Both the position numbers and the translations under genes were made by a program. Below are positions 1 to 10,782 of a stretch of 64,000 nucleotides of DNA, piece by piece. The notes under the pieces were generated by a model that saw only the letters and a list, made by a program, of their open reading frames with translations, ran no database searches and was not told where the DNA came from. The DNA lies in the NCBI RefSeq assembly GCF_040869045.1, contig NC_090322.1, positions 187,487,477 to 187,551,476 of the forward strand, written 5' to 3'. Source of the stretch: Eurosta solidaginis (lineage: Eukaryota > Arthropoda > Insecta > Diptera > Tephritidae). Every line of letters begins with the position of its first letter. The first letter of the stretch is position 1.

Positions 1-630
1 AGACAGATAATTTGCGGTCCACCTTTAAGGCTTGGGGAAGGGTGGACCCTTCCAGGTCTTGCAGTAACTTGCCATGGTTGACTGTATCAAAAGCTTTCGA
101 CAGGTTCAGCGCAACGAGTACTGTTCTATGGTGGGGGTTTTGATTTAAACCGCAATTTATCTGGGTGCTAGTGGCATTTACCGCGGTGGTTATGCTATGT
201 AGTTTTCAAAAGCCATGCTGATGAGAGGCTAGTTGCAAATTTGCTTTAAAGTAGGGGATCAGAATGGCTTCAAGTGTCTTGGCTACTGGCGATAGGAAAT
301 ATATCGGATATGAATCTCATATTATAGCTAGTTTCCCAGGCTTTAGTAGCGGGACCACCTTGGCCATTTTCCATTTTTCGGGAATGACAAAGGCGAAAAG
401 GGATAGGTTAAATACATGTGCTAAATATTTGAAACCCTCTTTACCTAGGCTTTTATGCATTGGCATGACTATGCCGTCTGAGTCCACTGCTTTGGATGGC
501 TTAGCATGACCGATGGCATCCTCAACCCCTTTGGCGGTGATGGTAATTGGGGACGCGCTGAATTTATGTCTATGTACGCGTCCGGTGGCCCACCGTCTAA
601 CTTTGTCAACCGTAGAATGCATTATATATT
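1..630 (-). mobile_element. LINE copy A, RT part (minus strand)
   Basis: The reverse complement encodes the same RT segment as the plus-strand LINE at 631-4207 (shared peptides such as FSASPITITA, VIPEKWKMAKVVPLLKPGK, and further in SKAFDTVNH). It has frame breaks, so it is a dead copy. It stops at 630 in the sequence attatatatt, which recurs at 4208-4217 on the far side of the sibling element. The rest of this copy resumes at 4218-4969. Its 3' part lies beyond the left edge of the window. Confidence 0.85.
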
Positions 631-702
631 CAGTGTGTCTCGTGCAAGGGATGGTTGCATCGGACAGGTTGTTCTGGGCTTGATCCCAAAACCCGACGTC
701 CA

Positions 703-1128
703 CGTAACTTTTATAAATCTTTTGTGGCTCCTTGCTGCTCACGCCCAAGGGCGTCCCGTAGTCTACGCCTAAGCGTATCCCCACTACCTTCCAGCAGCTT
801 CGCTGCTCAGCAAGCCACAACAAGTACCCGCTGCTGCTCGCGCCCCACGGCGCCAACAACTCAAACAGCTGATACCACTCATAACTACTACCTTCGTAGT
901 AGAGCTGGTAGCAATGCTGAGCATCAGCCCCTGCCCCCGTCTTCTTCTCCTCCCCTCTTTTCTGGCAGCAATCGTGCAGGTCAGGGAAACAGACTCTTAG
1001 TCCCTGCCTCCGTTTGCACCGTCTGCCAGCACAGAATATATAGGTTTGCGACATCCGCTCAATGCAGCTCCTGCCTTGGGTGGTGCCACTTTCCTAGATG
1101 TTCTGGTCTCCGCGACGGCAACCCCTAA
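703..1128 (+). pseudogene. LINE B ORF1-like protein with PHD-like zinc finger
   Basis: This reading frame contains a cysteine/histidine cluster with the pattern C-x2-C, C-x2-C-x2-W-x-H, C (CTVCQHR ... CSSCLGWCHF). It resembles the PHD-type finger described in ORF1 of CR1-group LINEs. A second, more decayed copy of the same protein is at about 47.9-48.2 kb (CFVCQLR ... [10 protein letters not shown]). The frame runs directly into the endonuclease region and overlaps its start by about 30 bases. No clear full-length ORF1 is present, so it is probably truncated or shifted. Confidence 0.6.
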
Positions 1129-1994
1129 CCGGTAATGGACTAACTGGGAAGATTACGGAGATAGTCGATTTCATGAAGCGGCACAACATCCGCATTGCTG
1201 CGATTCAAGAGACTAAACTCACAGCAAAATCTGCATTGCAGACCTGCTCTGGTTATAATGTCCACAGGAAAGACCGCGAGAGCGGAAATGGAGGCGGCCT
1301 CGCGTTTATTATACACCACTCTGTGCAATATCATATATTTGATCCTGGCATCGACCGCAGTGACAATGTCTTAGAACGTCAAGGCCTATCTGTCCGGTCA
1401 GGCGATGCAAATCTAGAAATCATCAACATCTACATCCCTCCTGTCACCTGTTGCCCCAGTGGATACCGCCCTAATATCGAGGCCTTACTCACTGGCAACA
1501 ATCGCATTATCTTAGGCGATTTCAATGCCCATCACGACCTATGGCATTCAAACTTGCGGGCGGACAGTAGGGGTGAGATGTTGGCGGATCAAATAGACGA
1601 AACGACGTTCTGCACAATTAACGGAGATGCCCCCACACGTATGGTAGGAAGCTGTCATAGCTCGCCAGATATCTCAATCGTGAGCGCAGAACTCGTAAAC
1701 TGCGTCAACTGGCAGCCGATGGTAACATTGGCATCCGACCACCTGCCCATACTTATTTCGTTCGAGCGTACCGCCGACTTCATCGTCACCGAAAAACGCA
1801 CTTTCATAAACTTCAAAAAAGGAAAGTGGGAAGAATATAAATCTGCAACAGACAGCAGCTTTGCTGCCCTCCCTATCCCGACTGATGCCCGCCAAGGGGA
1901 GCGAGCGTCATTGAATCCGCCTCGGCACATTTCATTCCCGCCGGGAGAATTCCCGAAATCCGGCCCCACTTCCCGGCGGAGGCCGCGAGCTTAG
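1098..1994 (+). pseudogene. LINE B endonuclease domain
   Basis: Apurinic/apyrimidinic-type endonuclease (exonuclease-endonuclease-phosphatase fold), which nicks target DNA for target-primed reverse transcription. Visible motifs are AAIQETKL, GGGLAFI, LGDFNAHHDLWHS and SDHLPI, in family order. The frame ends at 1994 and the RT frame opens at 2069 in another phase, so a frameshift in the connecting region separates EN and RT. In an intact LINE these would be one polyprotein. Confidence 0.85.
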
Positions 1995-2068
1995 CGAGGG
2001 AAGGCGACCTTATAAGACAGCTTGATCCAGGCGACCCCCAAATAAGGGATATAAACCAACGCATCAGA

Positions 2069-4159
2069 TTGCTTGTGGACGAACACAAGCGGGCGAAATG
2101 GGAAGAGCACCTAAGAGGTTGTAACCTCTCTACCGGTGTAGGTAAACTTTGGTCCACCGTAAAGTCCCTATCGAATCCGACTAAGCACAAAGACAAAGTT
2201 TCCATCGCCTTTGGCGATAAGGTGCTGTCGGATGCGAAAAAATGCGCGAGCGCTTTCTGCCGACAATATATAATGAATCCTACGGTCGACAAAGATAGAC
2301 GGAGAGCCAATAGACGTGCACATAAACACAAACTCAGCGCGTCACCAATTACCATCACCGCTAGAGAGGTTGAGGACGCCATTGGTCGCGCTAAACCAAC
2401 CAAAGCAGTGGGCCCAGACGGCATAGCCATGCCGATGCTTAAAAACCTAGGGAAAGAGGGTTTCAAATATTTAGTGCATGTCTTCAACCTGTCTCTTTCC
2501 ACCTTTGTCATACCCGAGAAATGGAAAATGGCCAAGGTGGTGCCGCTACTAAAGCCTGGGAAACCAGCTAACGTAGGTGAGTCATATCGTCCGATATCTC
2601 TCCTATCGCCAGTGGCAAAGACGCTTGAAGCCATTTTGCTCCCTCATTTCCAAGCACATTTGCAGCTAGCCCCTCATCAGCATGGCTTCAGAAAACTCCA
2701 TAGCACTACCTCCGCGCTAAATGTCATTAGCACCCAGATAAATTGCGGTTTGAATCAATATCCCCACCATAGAACAGTACTCGTAGCGTTAGACCTATCA
2801 AAAGCTTTTGATACGGTCAACCATGGCTCGTTACTGGAAGACCTGGAAGGGTCTACCCTTCCCCCATGTCTTAAAAGGTGGACCGCAAATTATCTGGGTG
2901 GTCGGCAGGCATCGGTGCAATTCAGAAACGAAACATCAAAACAAAGGAGAATTAAACAAGGGGTGCCACAGGGTGGTGTCCTATCCCCGCTTTTGTTTAA
3001 TTTCTACATATCTAAGCTACCTTCACCACCGGAAGGAGTCACAATCGTTTCCTACGCCGATGACTGCACAATAATGGCCACAGGCCCAGGCCCAAAGATC
3101 GATGAGCTATGCAATAAAATAAACGGCTATCTCCCTGATATCTCCAGTTTTTTTGCCTCGCGAAACCTGTCATTGTCACCGACTAAATCTTCCGCGACCT
3201 TATTTACAACATGGACGCCCCAAATGTCGAACATATTGAACATCCACGTCGATGGCACTACGCTACCGACTGTCCTACACCCCAAAATCTTGGGTGTGAC
3301 GTTTGATCAGGATCTACATTTTGGTGCGCACGCAACCGCAATTGTTCCAAGAATTCAGAGCCGTAATAAAGTCCTCAAATCCCTTGCTGGCAGTACCTGG
3401 GGAAAAGATAAAGAAACGCTCTTGACCACATACAAAGCAATTAGCCAGCCGATTACGTGCTACGCGTCACCCATATGGTCGCCAAGCCTAAAAACCACCC
3501 ACTGGAAGAAACTACAGGCCTGCCAAAATACTGCTCTCAGAATCGCCACGGGCTGTCTTCTTATGTCCCCAGAACACCATCTGCATAATGAGGCGAGAAT
3601 ACTCCCCATCAGGGAGAGAAATGAGATGCTGACCAAACAGTTTCTGTTGAATACCCAGAAACCTGGGCATCCCAACAGACATCTGATTGACGAACCAGCA
3701 CCGCCTAGGGGCCTAAGGAGTCATCTCCGTAAGCATTTTGAGGAAATACGGCACCTGAGAACCCAGCCGTATGAAGCGGAAAAACACAAGCAGGTCCTTG
3801 GTGAACTCCATAGACAGGCGTCGGACCTTTATGTCGGGAATTGCCCGGTGAATCCAGTACTTGAAGAAAAATATCCAGAACTCGCAGAAGAGGAACGCAT
3901 ACTCCCCAGGGAAACGCGTGTCACTCTTGCTCAACTTCGTTCTGGATACTGTAACAGGTTAAACTCTTACCTATCCAGAATCAACCCCGACATACAAAAT
4001 GTATGCCCTGCTTGCAATGTGTCCCCACATGACACCAACCATCTCTTTAATTGTAATGTGGAACCAACGCCTCTAACACCCCTTTCCTTATGGTCCACCC
4101 CTGTTGAAACGGCAAGTTTCCTTGGACTCCCGTTAGAGGATATTGATGACAATTTGTGA
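2069..4159 (+). CDS. LINE B reverse transcriptase (ORF2 C-terminal part)
   Basis: Open frame of 696 aa. RT motifs appear in order: YRPISLLSP, the HGFRKLHST block, VALDLSKAFDTVNH, QGVPQGGVLSPLLFNFYI, the catalytic box SYADDC, and the thumb-region motif KILGVTFD. The C-terminal part carries the WKKLQACQNTALR helix and a cysteine/histidine cluster (CPACN ... HDTNHLFNC) typical of non-LTR elements. It has no internal stops, so this portion could still be translated, but the upstream frames are broken. It probably starts as the continuation of the endonuclease frame and not at its own ATG. Confidence 0.88.
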   Translation: MLVDEHKRAKWEEHLRGCNLSTGVGKLWSTVKSLSNPTKHKDKVSIAFGDKVLSDAKKCASAFCRQYIMNPTVDKDRRRANRRAHKHKLSASPITITAREVEDAIGRAKPTKAVGPDGIAMPMLKNLGKEGFKYLVHVFNLSLSTFVIPEKWKMAKVVPLLKPGKPANVGESYRPISLLSPVAKTLEAILLPHFQAHLQLAPHQHGFRKLHSTTSALNVISTQINCGLNQYPHHRTVLVALDLSKAFDTVNHGSLLEDLEGSTLPPCLKRWTANYLGGRQASVQFRNETSKQRRIKQGVPQGGVLSPLLFNFYISKLPSPPEGVTIVSYADDCTIMATGPGPKIDELCNKINGYLPDISSFFASRNLSLSPTKSSATLFTTWTPQMSNILNIHVDGTTLPTVLHPKILGVTFDQDLHFGAHATAIVPRIQSRNKVLKSLAGSTWGKDKETLLTTYKAISQPITCYASPIWSPSLKTTHWKKLQACQNTALRIATGCLLMSPEHHLHNEARILPIRERNEMLTKQFLLNTQKPGHPNRHLIDEPAPPRGLRSHLRKHFEEIRHLRTQPYEAEKHKQVLGELHRQASDLYVGNCPVNPVLEEKYPELAEEERILPRETRVTLAQLRSGYCNRLNSYLSRINPDIQNVCPACNVSPHDTNHLFNCNVEPTPLTPLSLWSTPVETASFLGLPLEDIDDNL

Positions 4160-4207
4160 TCGGTCGCGGCTATTAGGTGGGGCGAGCATTTCTACAACAA
4201 CAACAAC

Positions 4208-4969
4208 ATTATATATTGTCCTGCGCTCACGATTGATATATCTGTCGAACTGTGACAGCTTCCTACCATACGAGTGGGGTCGTCTCCGTTTATTGTGCAG
4301 AACGTCGTTTCTTTCTGTCCGCATGCAGGTTTGAATGCCATAGATCGTGATGGACATTAAAATCGCCTAAGATAATGCGATTATCGCCAGTAAGTAGTGC
4401 TCTGATATTAGGGCGGTATCCACTGGGGCAACAGGTGGCAGGAGGAATGTAGATGTTGATGATTTCTAGGTTTACATCGCCTGACCGGACAGATAAACCG
4501 TGACGTTCTAAGACACTGTCCTGCGGCCGATGTCGGGATCAAATATATTATATTGCACTGAGTACTGTATCATAAACAAGAGACCGCCTCCATTTCCACT
4601 GTCGCGATTTTTTCCGTGACCATTATACCCAGAACAGGGTTGCAGAGCAGATCTTGCCGTGAGTTTAGTCTCTTGAATCGTAGCGATGAGGATGTTATGC
4701 CGCTTCAGGAAATCGACTATCTCCGTGATCTTCCCAGTTAAACCATTACAGTTTAACTGCAGAGTTCTGAAGTGCAGCTGGGGAGACTTCGTCACTCTAC
4801 GCCTGAGTTGAGGGAGGCTAGGACGCAATTGCTCTTGTGGCCCTGGGACTGGACGTCCCTGGGTAAGCATTGGGGTACCCGGCGTAGTTGCGGTTGCGGC
4901 CTGGAAACATGGCGCAATGAAACCCATCGGGGGGTTGCACCTATTAGATAGGGCGAAGCACTGGTTCAA
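4208..4969 (-). mobile_element. LINE copy A, 5' and endonuclease part (minus strand)
   Basis: The reverse complement encodes LQLNCNGLTGKITEIVDF and IQETKLTARSAL, matching the endonuclease of copy B. Homology to B 1600-1687 continues to about 4221, then jumps directly to sequence equivalent to B about 2259 (gacaatatataatg). Copy A therefore already lacked about 570 bp before copy B inserted. Its 5' end near 4969 abuts gypsy integrase sequence, so copy A itself probably sits inside the gypsy remnant. Confidence 0.82.
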
Positions 4970-5244
4970 GTGGAGGTCCTCTTGGAATCACGAAGACGCT
5001 CGAGAAAATTAAGCAGATATTCTTTTGGTTTGGTTGCCGTCAGTCGGTCACTAAGTGGATTGGCAACTGCGAGGCTAGCAGTATAGCGAAAGGGCCCAAA
5101 ACCCGAAGTCATGGCCAGATTAAGAAATATAACTCAGGTGCACCATTTGAATTGATCTATTTCTACTAGCAACCGCAGGTCCATTTCGTACTAGCGACCG
5201 CGGAAACGAATATGTACTCATGGTTTTGGATTATTTCAGCAAAT
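4962..5244 (+). mobile_element. Gypsy integrase fragment, left part
   Basis: Translates, with breaks, to the zinc-binding and N-terminal catalytic part of a Ty3/gypsy integrase (ITKTLEKIKQ ... RAKGPKTRSHGQ ... LVLDYFSK-like). It matches the complete copy on the other strand at about 13.6-13.9 kb closely at nucleotide level. It is interrupted at 5244 by LINE C and resumes after 9034 (VYPIPNQET ...). Confidence 0.85.
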
Positions 5245-5787
5245 GTTGCCTATGCAAGTGCTTCTTTAATTGCTGCAGATAACATTGTGGATGAAAGTAT
5301 TGTTGAAATCGAAACTTCTACGTATGGAGACACTGCTGCAGCCCCGCCTGCCGACTTGGGTGGTGTTTCCAATTCTCCGGCTGCGTCCCGACGAATGGAC
5401 TCTGTATACATCATTGGCATAACTGGTGCTGGATTTTTGGGCCAAGATCTTAATCATTTGGCCTCCATTTCAACACAGCCTGCTGTTTTTCAAAATGTTT
5501 GAAGAGAAGTGACAGCCGTTCCACCTCGTAAAGCGATCTTTGTATCAAGGCTGCATGCATCACTATCGGAAGATAACATTTCTGATTATATCTGCACTAA
5601 GCTTGGAGTTGAAAATAGTGGCATCAATGTCTTCAAGTTTACTTTTAAATATGCGAGAGACATATCTTCTTTCAAAATATCGGTTCCTGATAAATATTTT
5701 GATAAGGTACTGGATACTTCCGTTTGGCCGACTCATTCTGTGGTTCATGTATACTCTAAAAAGCATGTCAATACGTCAAAAAACTAA
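5245..5787 (+). pseudogene. LINE C ORF1 C-terminal remnant
   Basis: Two consecutive frames with a stop between them near 5500. The second, from 5509, reads PPRKAIFVSRLHASLSEDNI ... FKFTFKYARDISSFKISVP ... VVHVY, an RRM-like region commonly found at the C-terminus of ORF1 in jockey/CR1-group LINEs. No zinc knuckles are visible, as expected if the 5' part was lost on insertion. The apparent start codon at 5212 belongs to the gypsy host sequence, not to the LINE. Confidence 0.55.
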
Positions 5788-5859
5788 GAGACCTGTGCTG
5801 TGAGAGCAGCACATACCTTGATAGCTGTCTACTGTTCAAAAGGTCGGGGAGTTGGTAAT

Positions 5860-6540
5860 ATTTCCAAAAATGGCACCCAAAAGCAATTGAGTATCTACTA
5901 TCAAAATGTCTCCGGAATGCGAACTAAGTCTAACGTAATGTACAATATGAGTTCGCTTGCGGAGTTTGACGTGTTCGTTCTTATTGAAACCTGGCTAAAT
6001 CCTGAGTTCCTTGATGCTGAGTTTTTTGACCCTAACCTATATACCAGGCATGCTTAACCAACGAACCGATATCATTTCGTTACGATAATTAACGTTAATA
6101 AACGAAACAAAGTCATTTCGTTTCGTTTATTAACGTTGATTATCGTAACGAAATGATATCGGTTCGTTGGTTAAGCATGCCTGCTATATACTGTCTATCG
6201 CAAGGATCGCGATTCTTCCAAAACTGGCCTATCTAGTGGCGGTGGAGTTTTAATTGCCATACGCCGGCACATCAACTCCTCGCTTGTGGTGCTGAAGGAT
6301 CAAGACTCGCTTTTGGACCAACTGTGTGTCTCAGTTCGCGGCATCTCTGAAATTTTTATCTGCGTGTCATACATTCCACCGTCTAGTCTAGACTCACTTT
6401 ATAAGTCTCATGTAGATAATATTACTGATTTAGTTCGTTCTTGTGATAGTGGTAACTTTTGCATATTGGGTGACTTTAATTTACCTAATATTAATGGTCT
6501 TACGTCGATAATAACTACTCATTGGTTCCGAACAATGTAA
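5860..6540 (+). pseudogene. LINE C endonuclease, split by a MITE
   Basis: Endonuclease motifs IYYQNVSGMRTK, LIETWLN, SGGGVLIAI, VSYIPPSS and ILGDFNLPN are present in order. The frame is broken at 6044-6184 by the palindromic element (sequence resumes with TVYRKDRDS) and again near 6510-6535 by a frameshift into the RT-side frame. Confidence 0.75.
6045..6183. mobile_element. Palindromic hAT-type MITE (139 bp)
   Basis: The two arms are inverted copies of each other over about 64 bp each with one mismatch seen, around a loop of about 10 bases. Ends are CAGGCATGC ... GCATGCCTG. It is flanked by a perfect 8-bp direct repeat CTATATAC (6037-6044 and 6184-6191), present once in the reconstructed LINE. 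Eight-base duplications with T at position 2 and A at position 7 fit the hAT superfamily. It carries no coding capacity. Confidence 0.9.
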
Positions 6541-8878
6541 ATACCACTTCTGAGATTTACCTTATTGACAGTTTCTCAAGTGTTAGTCTTTCTCAGATCA
6601 ACGGCTTCACCAATCAACTGTCGAGAATTCTTGATCTTGTCTTTCTTAATGATAATTTTAGCTGTACGGTAACTGAATGCCTGGAATCGTTGTCGTGCTC
6701 TGGTTTGCACCACATTCCGCTTATCCTCGAAGTAGAATTCTATAACTTCGAAAGTATTGGAACTCTGAATGAGGATCCTAGTTTTTCAATTAGACGTGGA
6801 AATTATGACTGTATATATCAGGAAGTTTCTTCCGTTGATTGGGAAGCCCTTTTTCTGGGATGTGATCTTGCTCGATGCTTCAGCTTATTTAAAAACGTTG
6901 TAAATCAAATCTGCATAAACAATATACCTCAGAAAATTAAGCGGTGTTACAGAATACCATGGTATACTAGAAAACTAAAGAGGCTTAAGAATCAGAGGAA
7001 TAGGTTTTACAAAAAGTTCAAGGCCACTAAGCTAATGGCGTATAAAGAAAAATACCTGCGTTATTCCAAATCATTCGAAGCGTTAGGCAAGAGGCTCCAT
7101 GGTAACTATGTTCGTAATTTTGAATCCGACATTAAGGAAAACCCTAGGGCATTCTGGACTTATGTAAATTCCAAAAAACGATGCTCAAGTATCCCGGCCT
7201 CAGTCATCTATAATTCTGAGCATGCTTCATCAGCAGCTGAAGCGGCCAATCTTTTTGCAGCCTTCTTCTGCTCCAACTTCGTTACGCCACCGGAAGAACC
7301 GCAGGAGTTGCCCACTGTGGTGGACAGTCCCATTAACTTTGGTGCGCTGACTCTATCGATTGAAGATATGGTCGATCCAGAATATTAAATCATCTACCCA
7401 TACTGATATTGACGGCTTATCGTCTTATCTTTTGAAAAATTTGTTGGCTCTGGCATTCCCCCTCCTTTTAATTTTCAACAAATCTTTAGAGTGCGGCGAA
7501 TTTATTGATGTGTGGAAGATAACCTTCATCAGCCCTATTTTCAAGTGTGGTAACAAGAACAATGTCGCGAATTATAGGCCCATTGCAAAATTATCACCTG
7601 TTTCAAAATTATTCGAGTACATCGTGAAACAAAAAGTGTACTTTGCTGTTAAACCTCTAATCACTGAAAATCAGCATGGTTTTATGGCCGGAAGATCCAC
7701 TGTAACAAACCTATCTATCTTCTCTGATTTTTGCATATCTTCTTTTAATGACCGTTGTCAAGTTGATACTGTGTACACCGATTTTTTCAAAAGCATTTGA
7801 TAAAGTTAGTCATTCTATCCTGATTTCTAAATTGACTCGCTTGGGCTTCCACTCGACGTTTTTATCATGGATTAAATCATACCTCCACCAGCGTAGCTGT
7901 GTTGTGGTTATAGACAATAACTCTTCAAACCCATTCACAGCCACCTCGGGGTGCCTCAAGGTAGCATACTTGGCCCGTTACCTTTTGTAATTTTTATAAA
8001 CGATATTTCCACCTGCTTCCAGCACTCTAATTTTCTATTATACGCTGATGACCTAAAGATTTTTAATACCATCGCAAACTCAGACGACGTGATTAAAATG
8101 CAATCTGATTTAGATAACGTTGCTGTTTGGTGTCGTGTCAATAACTTGCCACTAAATGTTAGCAAATGCTTTCTTGTAAACTTTTCTAAATCACGTGGCC
8201 TCATTCCCACTTCCTACTCTCTTGATGGTACCCACCTCTCAACTCTTAACGAGATAAAGGACTTGGGTGTTGTCTTTGATTCGAAATTTTCTTTCACGAC
8301 TAATATAAATTCTACTATTGCTAAGGCGTATTCACTTCTGGCTTTTATTAGGCGTTCCTGCACAGACTTCACGGATCCCCACAACCTCAAGTTATTATTC
8401 ACTGCACTAGTTCGTTGGAAGCTGGAATATGCCTGTTTTATTTGGAGGCCATATCATGAATGCCATATTGTTAGGCTTGAACGTGTGCAGAAAGCGTTTG
8501 TTCGGTTCGCGCTGCGCTCGATGAACTTTTCTGAACCGATTCCATCTTATAAATCCAGGTGCTCACTTATCAAATTAGAGCCCCTGGAATGCAGAAGGAC
8601 TGTCCTATCGCTCACGTTTGTTTGTTTATGACATCATTAATGGTGTAGTTGATGCACCTTGTCTCCTCAGGAGTCTCCGATTCCATATCCCTATAAGGCC
8701 TCTTCGTAATATACCTGTTTTCTATACGGATTGTGTCCGAACCCTCTATGCCTCAAACGCACCTTTGCTTAGAGCTATGACCGACTTTAATCGCATCTCT
8801 GAATCTTCAGCTATTAATTTTGCTGTTTCTAAGTTTACTTTTAAAACAATACTTACTGATATCTTTTCAAACAGATAA
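6522..8878 (+). pseudogene. LINE C reverse transcriptase region
   Basis: RT sequence spread over several frames: PWYTRKLKRLKNQRNRFYKK and FWTYVNSKK before the RT, then NYRPIAKLSPVSKLFE, ENQHGFMAGRSTVTNL, SKAFDKVSHSILI, VPQGSILGPL, LLYADDLKIF, KDLGVVFDSK and EYACFIWRPY. The frame changes near 7385, 7790, 7955 and 8620. The order of motifs is complete, so this is a decayed but full RT domain. Confidence 0.85.
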
Positions 8879-9030
8879 ATGTTCTGGTCAATCTCTTCAT
8901 AGCATGTAAGTTTTATTGTGTCTATACTCAACTTATGTACTATACTATTAAATAATTATCTAATTTTAATTTAACATTGTTATCTAGTCTGTAAGGGCTT
9001 TAAATGCCATAGACTGAAATAAAGAAATAT

Positions 9031-9493
9031 AAATCGCCAGAGGTATACCCAATCCCAAATCAAGAAACGGAAACAGTAGCAGAAGTGTTTACAAACAATT
9101 GGGTTGCAAGATATGGTGTACCAATGGAGTTACATCCTGACCAAGACAGGAATTTTGAATCAGCTGTGTTCAAAGAAATGTGTAAGGCATTGGGCATTAG
9201 AAAAACTTGGCATTCCATAAAGAGTGGGATACAAACATATCCTTATTATTGGCTTACCGATCGGCAGTGCATGACCTTCGACTGCCAGCTGATTTGAAAT
9301 TTGGGATAAATACCGATGCGGAAAGAAGTACCAGAAAATCCAATGTTGTCTTGGAGGAAGAGATGAACCAAGATTATGAGTGACAAGATTAATAAAGCCA
9401 GATACGACAAAGCAATTAATTCAGAAGGTTTTCGGGAAGAACATTTGATGCTGTTATACAACCCACAATGAAAAAAAGGTTTGTCCCCGAAAT

Positions 9494-9524
<31 letters not shown>

Positions 9525-9716
9525 GTCTAGTAACAAATGTTTAGTACAGACACTTATTTCTGTGGAACTGGGAAGGCCCATACAAAGTTGTAAAACGGAG
9601 CAACGATGTTGTTTACCGCAAAAAAACCATTGGCAAACCACGAAAAAATTTTAAAGGCTGGCAGCGTTTTGATCGCAATATTTGTCTGATCGGGACGATC
9701 AGAATTAGGTGGACAG
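9031..9716 (+). mobile_element. Gypsy integrase fragment, right part, to 3' LTR
   Basis: Continues the integrase (VYPIPNQETET, FTNNWVARYGVPMELHPDQD, FESAVFKEMCKALGIRKT) and then degenerate C-terminal and 3' non-coding sequence up to a purine-rich tract (aattaggtggacag) just before the LTR. About 65 bp of extra sequence, a (TTTA)n run at roughly 9490-9523 followed by 40 bases, interrupts it compared with the minus-strand copy. Confidence 0.8.
9490..9523 (+). repeat. (TTTA)n microsatellite
   Basis: About eight tandem ATTT units. It sits at the start of a roughly 65-bp insertion in the gypsy remnant, and may be the tail of a tiny retroposed fragment in reverse orientation. Confidence 0.85.
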
Positions 9717-10090
9717 TGTAGCGAATATTAGCATCACTATGCTGTTAGTAAATAATTACAACAATAAAAACAGCAAGTAGCCACGCCTATGTACAGGTAA
9801 CGAAGAATATTCCACACACATAACCAGCAGCTCGAAGTGAAGATATATCTCACATACACACATGTAGTCATCTGCTAAGAGCAGAAGTTGTTACACATAC
9901 ACACACATAACCAGCAGCTCGAAGTGAAGATATGTCTCACATACACACATGTAGTCATCAGCTAAGAGCAGAAGTTGTTACTCACACATACACACGCATA
10001 TGACTAGAAGAAAGCATAAACTACAGATATATATGTATATAGCTAAATAATCTAGAATGAGATATAACTGTTCTAGAAGACATGTACACT
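9717..10090 (+). repeat. Truncated gypsy 3' LTR
   Basis: Starts TGTAGCGAATATTAGCA, the plus-strand version of the LTR start seen on the minus strand at 12829 and in the fragment at 38531. The expected LTR end (CGTTACA) is not found, so the LTR is truncated near 10.1 kb. It contains an internal tandem duplication (see 9815-9985). Confidence 0.75.
9815..9985 (+). repeat. 85-bp tandem duplication inside the LTR
   Basis: The segment from cacataaccagcagctcg through gcagaagttgttac occurs twice in direct order with only a few differences. The other related LTRs in the window have a single copy. Confidence 0.85.
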
Positions 10091-10280
10091 TACTCACAAA
10101 AGTATTTTGCATCCGATTTTTTGCAAATTTCAGCAAGTTTTCCTTAAGTTAAATTATTTTCGCAATTTTTTTATGAAAAAAATATTAATATATAATAGAG
10201 GAAATATAGGTTAAAGTTCAAAGTTACGGAAAATTCAGAAAAATTCGGCAAATTTTCATCAAAGTTTTGAACTATTCCCA

Positions 10281-10498
10281 GACGAGGCACTTGGCGGTGG
10301 GGAGGGAGGGAGGGATGGCCTGAAGGTTTAATGTATCCGAATAAATCGTTCCCGAGATGGTCAGGATAGCACCTTAATGGTGCTGTGGCACCGGAGCGTA
10401 CCGGATCTGTATTCGGCAAAGGACCATCACATCGATAACACTCCCCAAAGCCTTCGGGGAGTAACCTTGTCGCTACAACAACAACAACAACAACAGGG
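10281..10498 (+). mobile_element. SINE-like element, copy 1 (5' truncated)
   Basis: Shares with copies at 10565 and 28203 the body ggatggcctgaaggtttaa, the segment gtaccggatctgtat..ggcaaaggaccatcac, a small hairpin ccccaaagccttcgggg, and an (ACA)n tail. No coding capacity. The 5' third of the full-length copy at 28203 is missing here. Confidence 0.75.
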
Positions 10499-10564
10499 GA
10501 ATCCTGTTACAAATATGAGTTTATCATACACATTTTTATCAGGCGAGGCTCTGGCGACCCCAAG

Positions 10565-10782
10565 TTCCTCATGGAGCTAGGGGGTGGGGAGGGCGGTATG
10601 GCCTAGAAGGTTTAACGTGGTCATATTAATCATTCCAGAGATGGTCGGGCAAGTGCCTTGATGGTGCTTTATTACCGGAACGTACCGGATTTATATGCGG
10701 CAAAGGACCATCAACATCGATAACACTCCCCAAAGCTTCGGGGAGTGTTTTTTCCGTTAATACAACAGCAACAACAACAACA
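10565..10782 (+). mobile_element. SINE-like element, copy 2
   Basis: Same family as the copy immediately upstream (ggggtggggagggcggtatggcc, cggcaaaggaccatcaacatcg, ccccaaagcttcgggg), ending in acaacagcaacaacaacaac. More diverged. The two copies are 66 bp apart in the same orientation. Confidence 0.72.

Larger units (their letters stand above)
631..4207 (+). mobile_element. Nearly complete jockey/CR1-group LINE (copy B)
   Basis: Non-LTR retrotransposon with, in order, an ORF1-type zinc finger, an apurinic-like endonuclease and a reverse transcriptase. It ends in a short (ACA)n tail instead of poly(A). The ends are fixed by a 10-bp direct repeat, ATTATATATT, at 621-630 and 4208-4217, which sits inside the opposite-strand sibling LINE. 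Removing the insert brings the two sibling halves together at a point that matches this element's own sequence near 2260. The RT frame is long and open; the ORF1 and endonuclease parts have breaks. Clade placement (jockey versus CR1) is by motif impression only. Confidence 0.88.
5245..9030 (+). mobile_element. 5'-truncated LINE (copy C) inserted in gypsy integrase
   Basis: A second, different LINE family of the jockey/CR1 group. It begins inside ORF1 and runs through endonuclease and RT to a short A-rich end (gaaataaagaaatat). The gypsy integrase sequence is continuous across it: ttcagcaaat on the left, cgccagaggtatacc on the right, versus ttcagtaaatggccagagg in the other gypsy copy. A possible short duplication AAAT is at 5241-5244 and 9031-9034. 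Several frameshifts make it inactive. A palindromic MITE sits in its endonuclease domain. Confidence 0.85.

Noticed and set aside
637..700. Extension of minus LINE copy A past 630, based on a short NLSDA-like peptide match
   Set aside because: The 10-bp duplication places the junction at 630/631; the peptide match is short and accidental.
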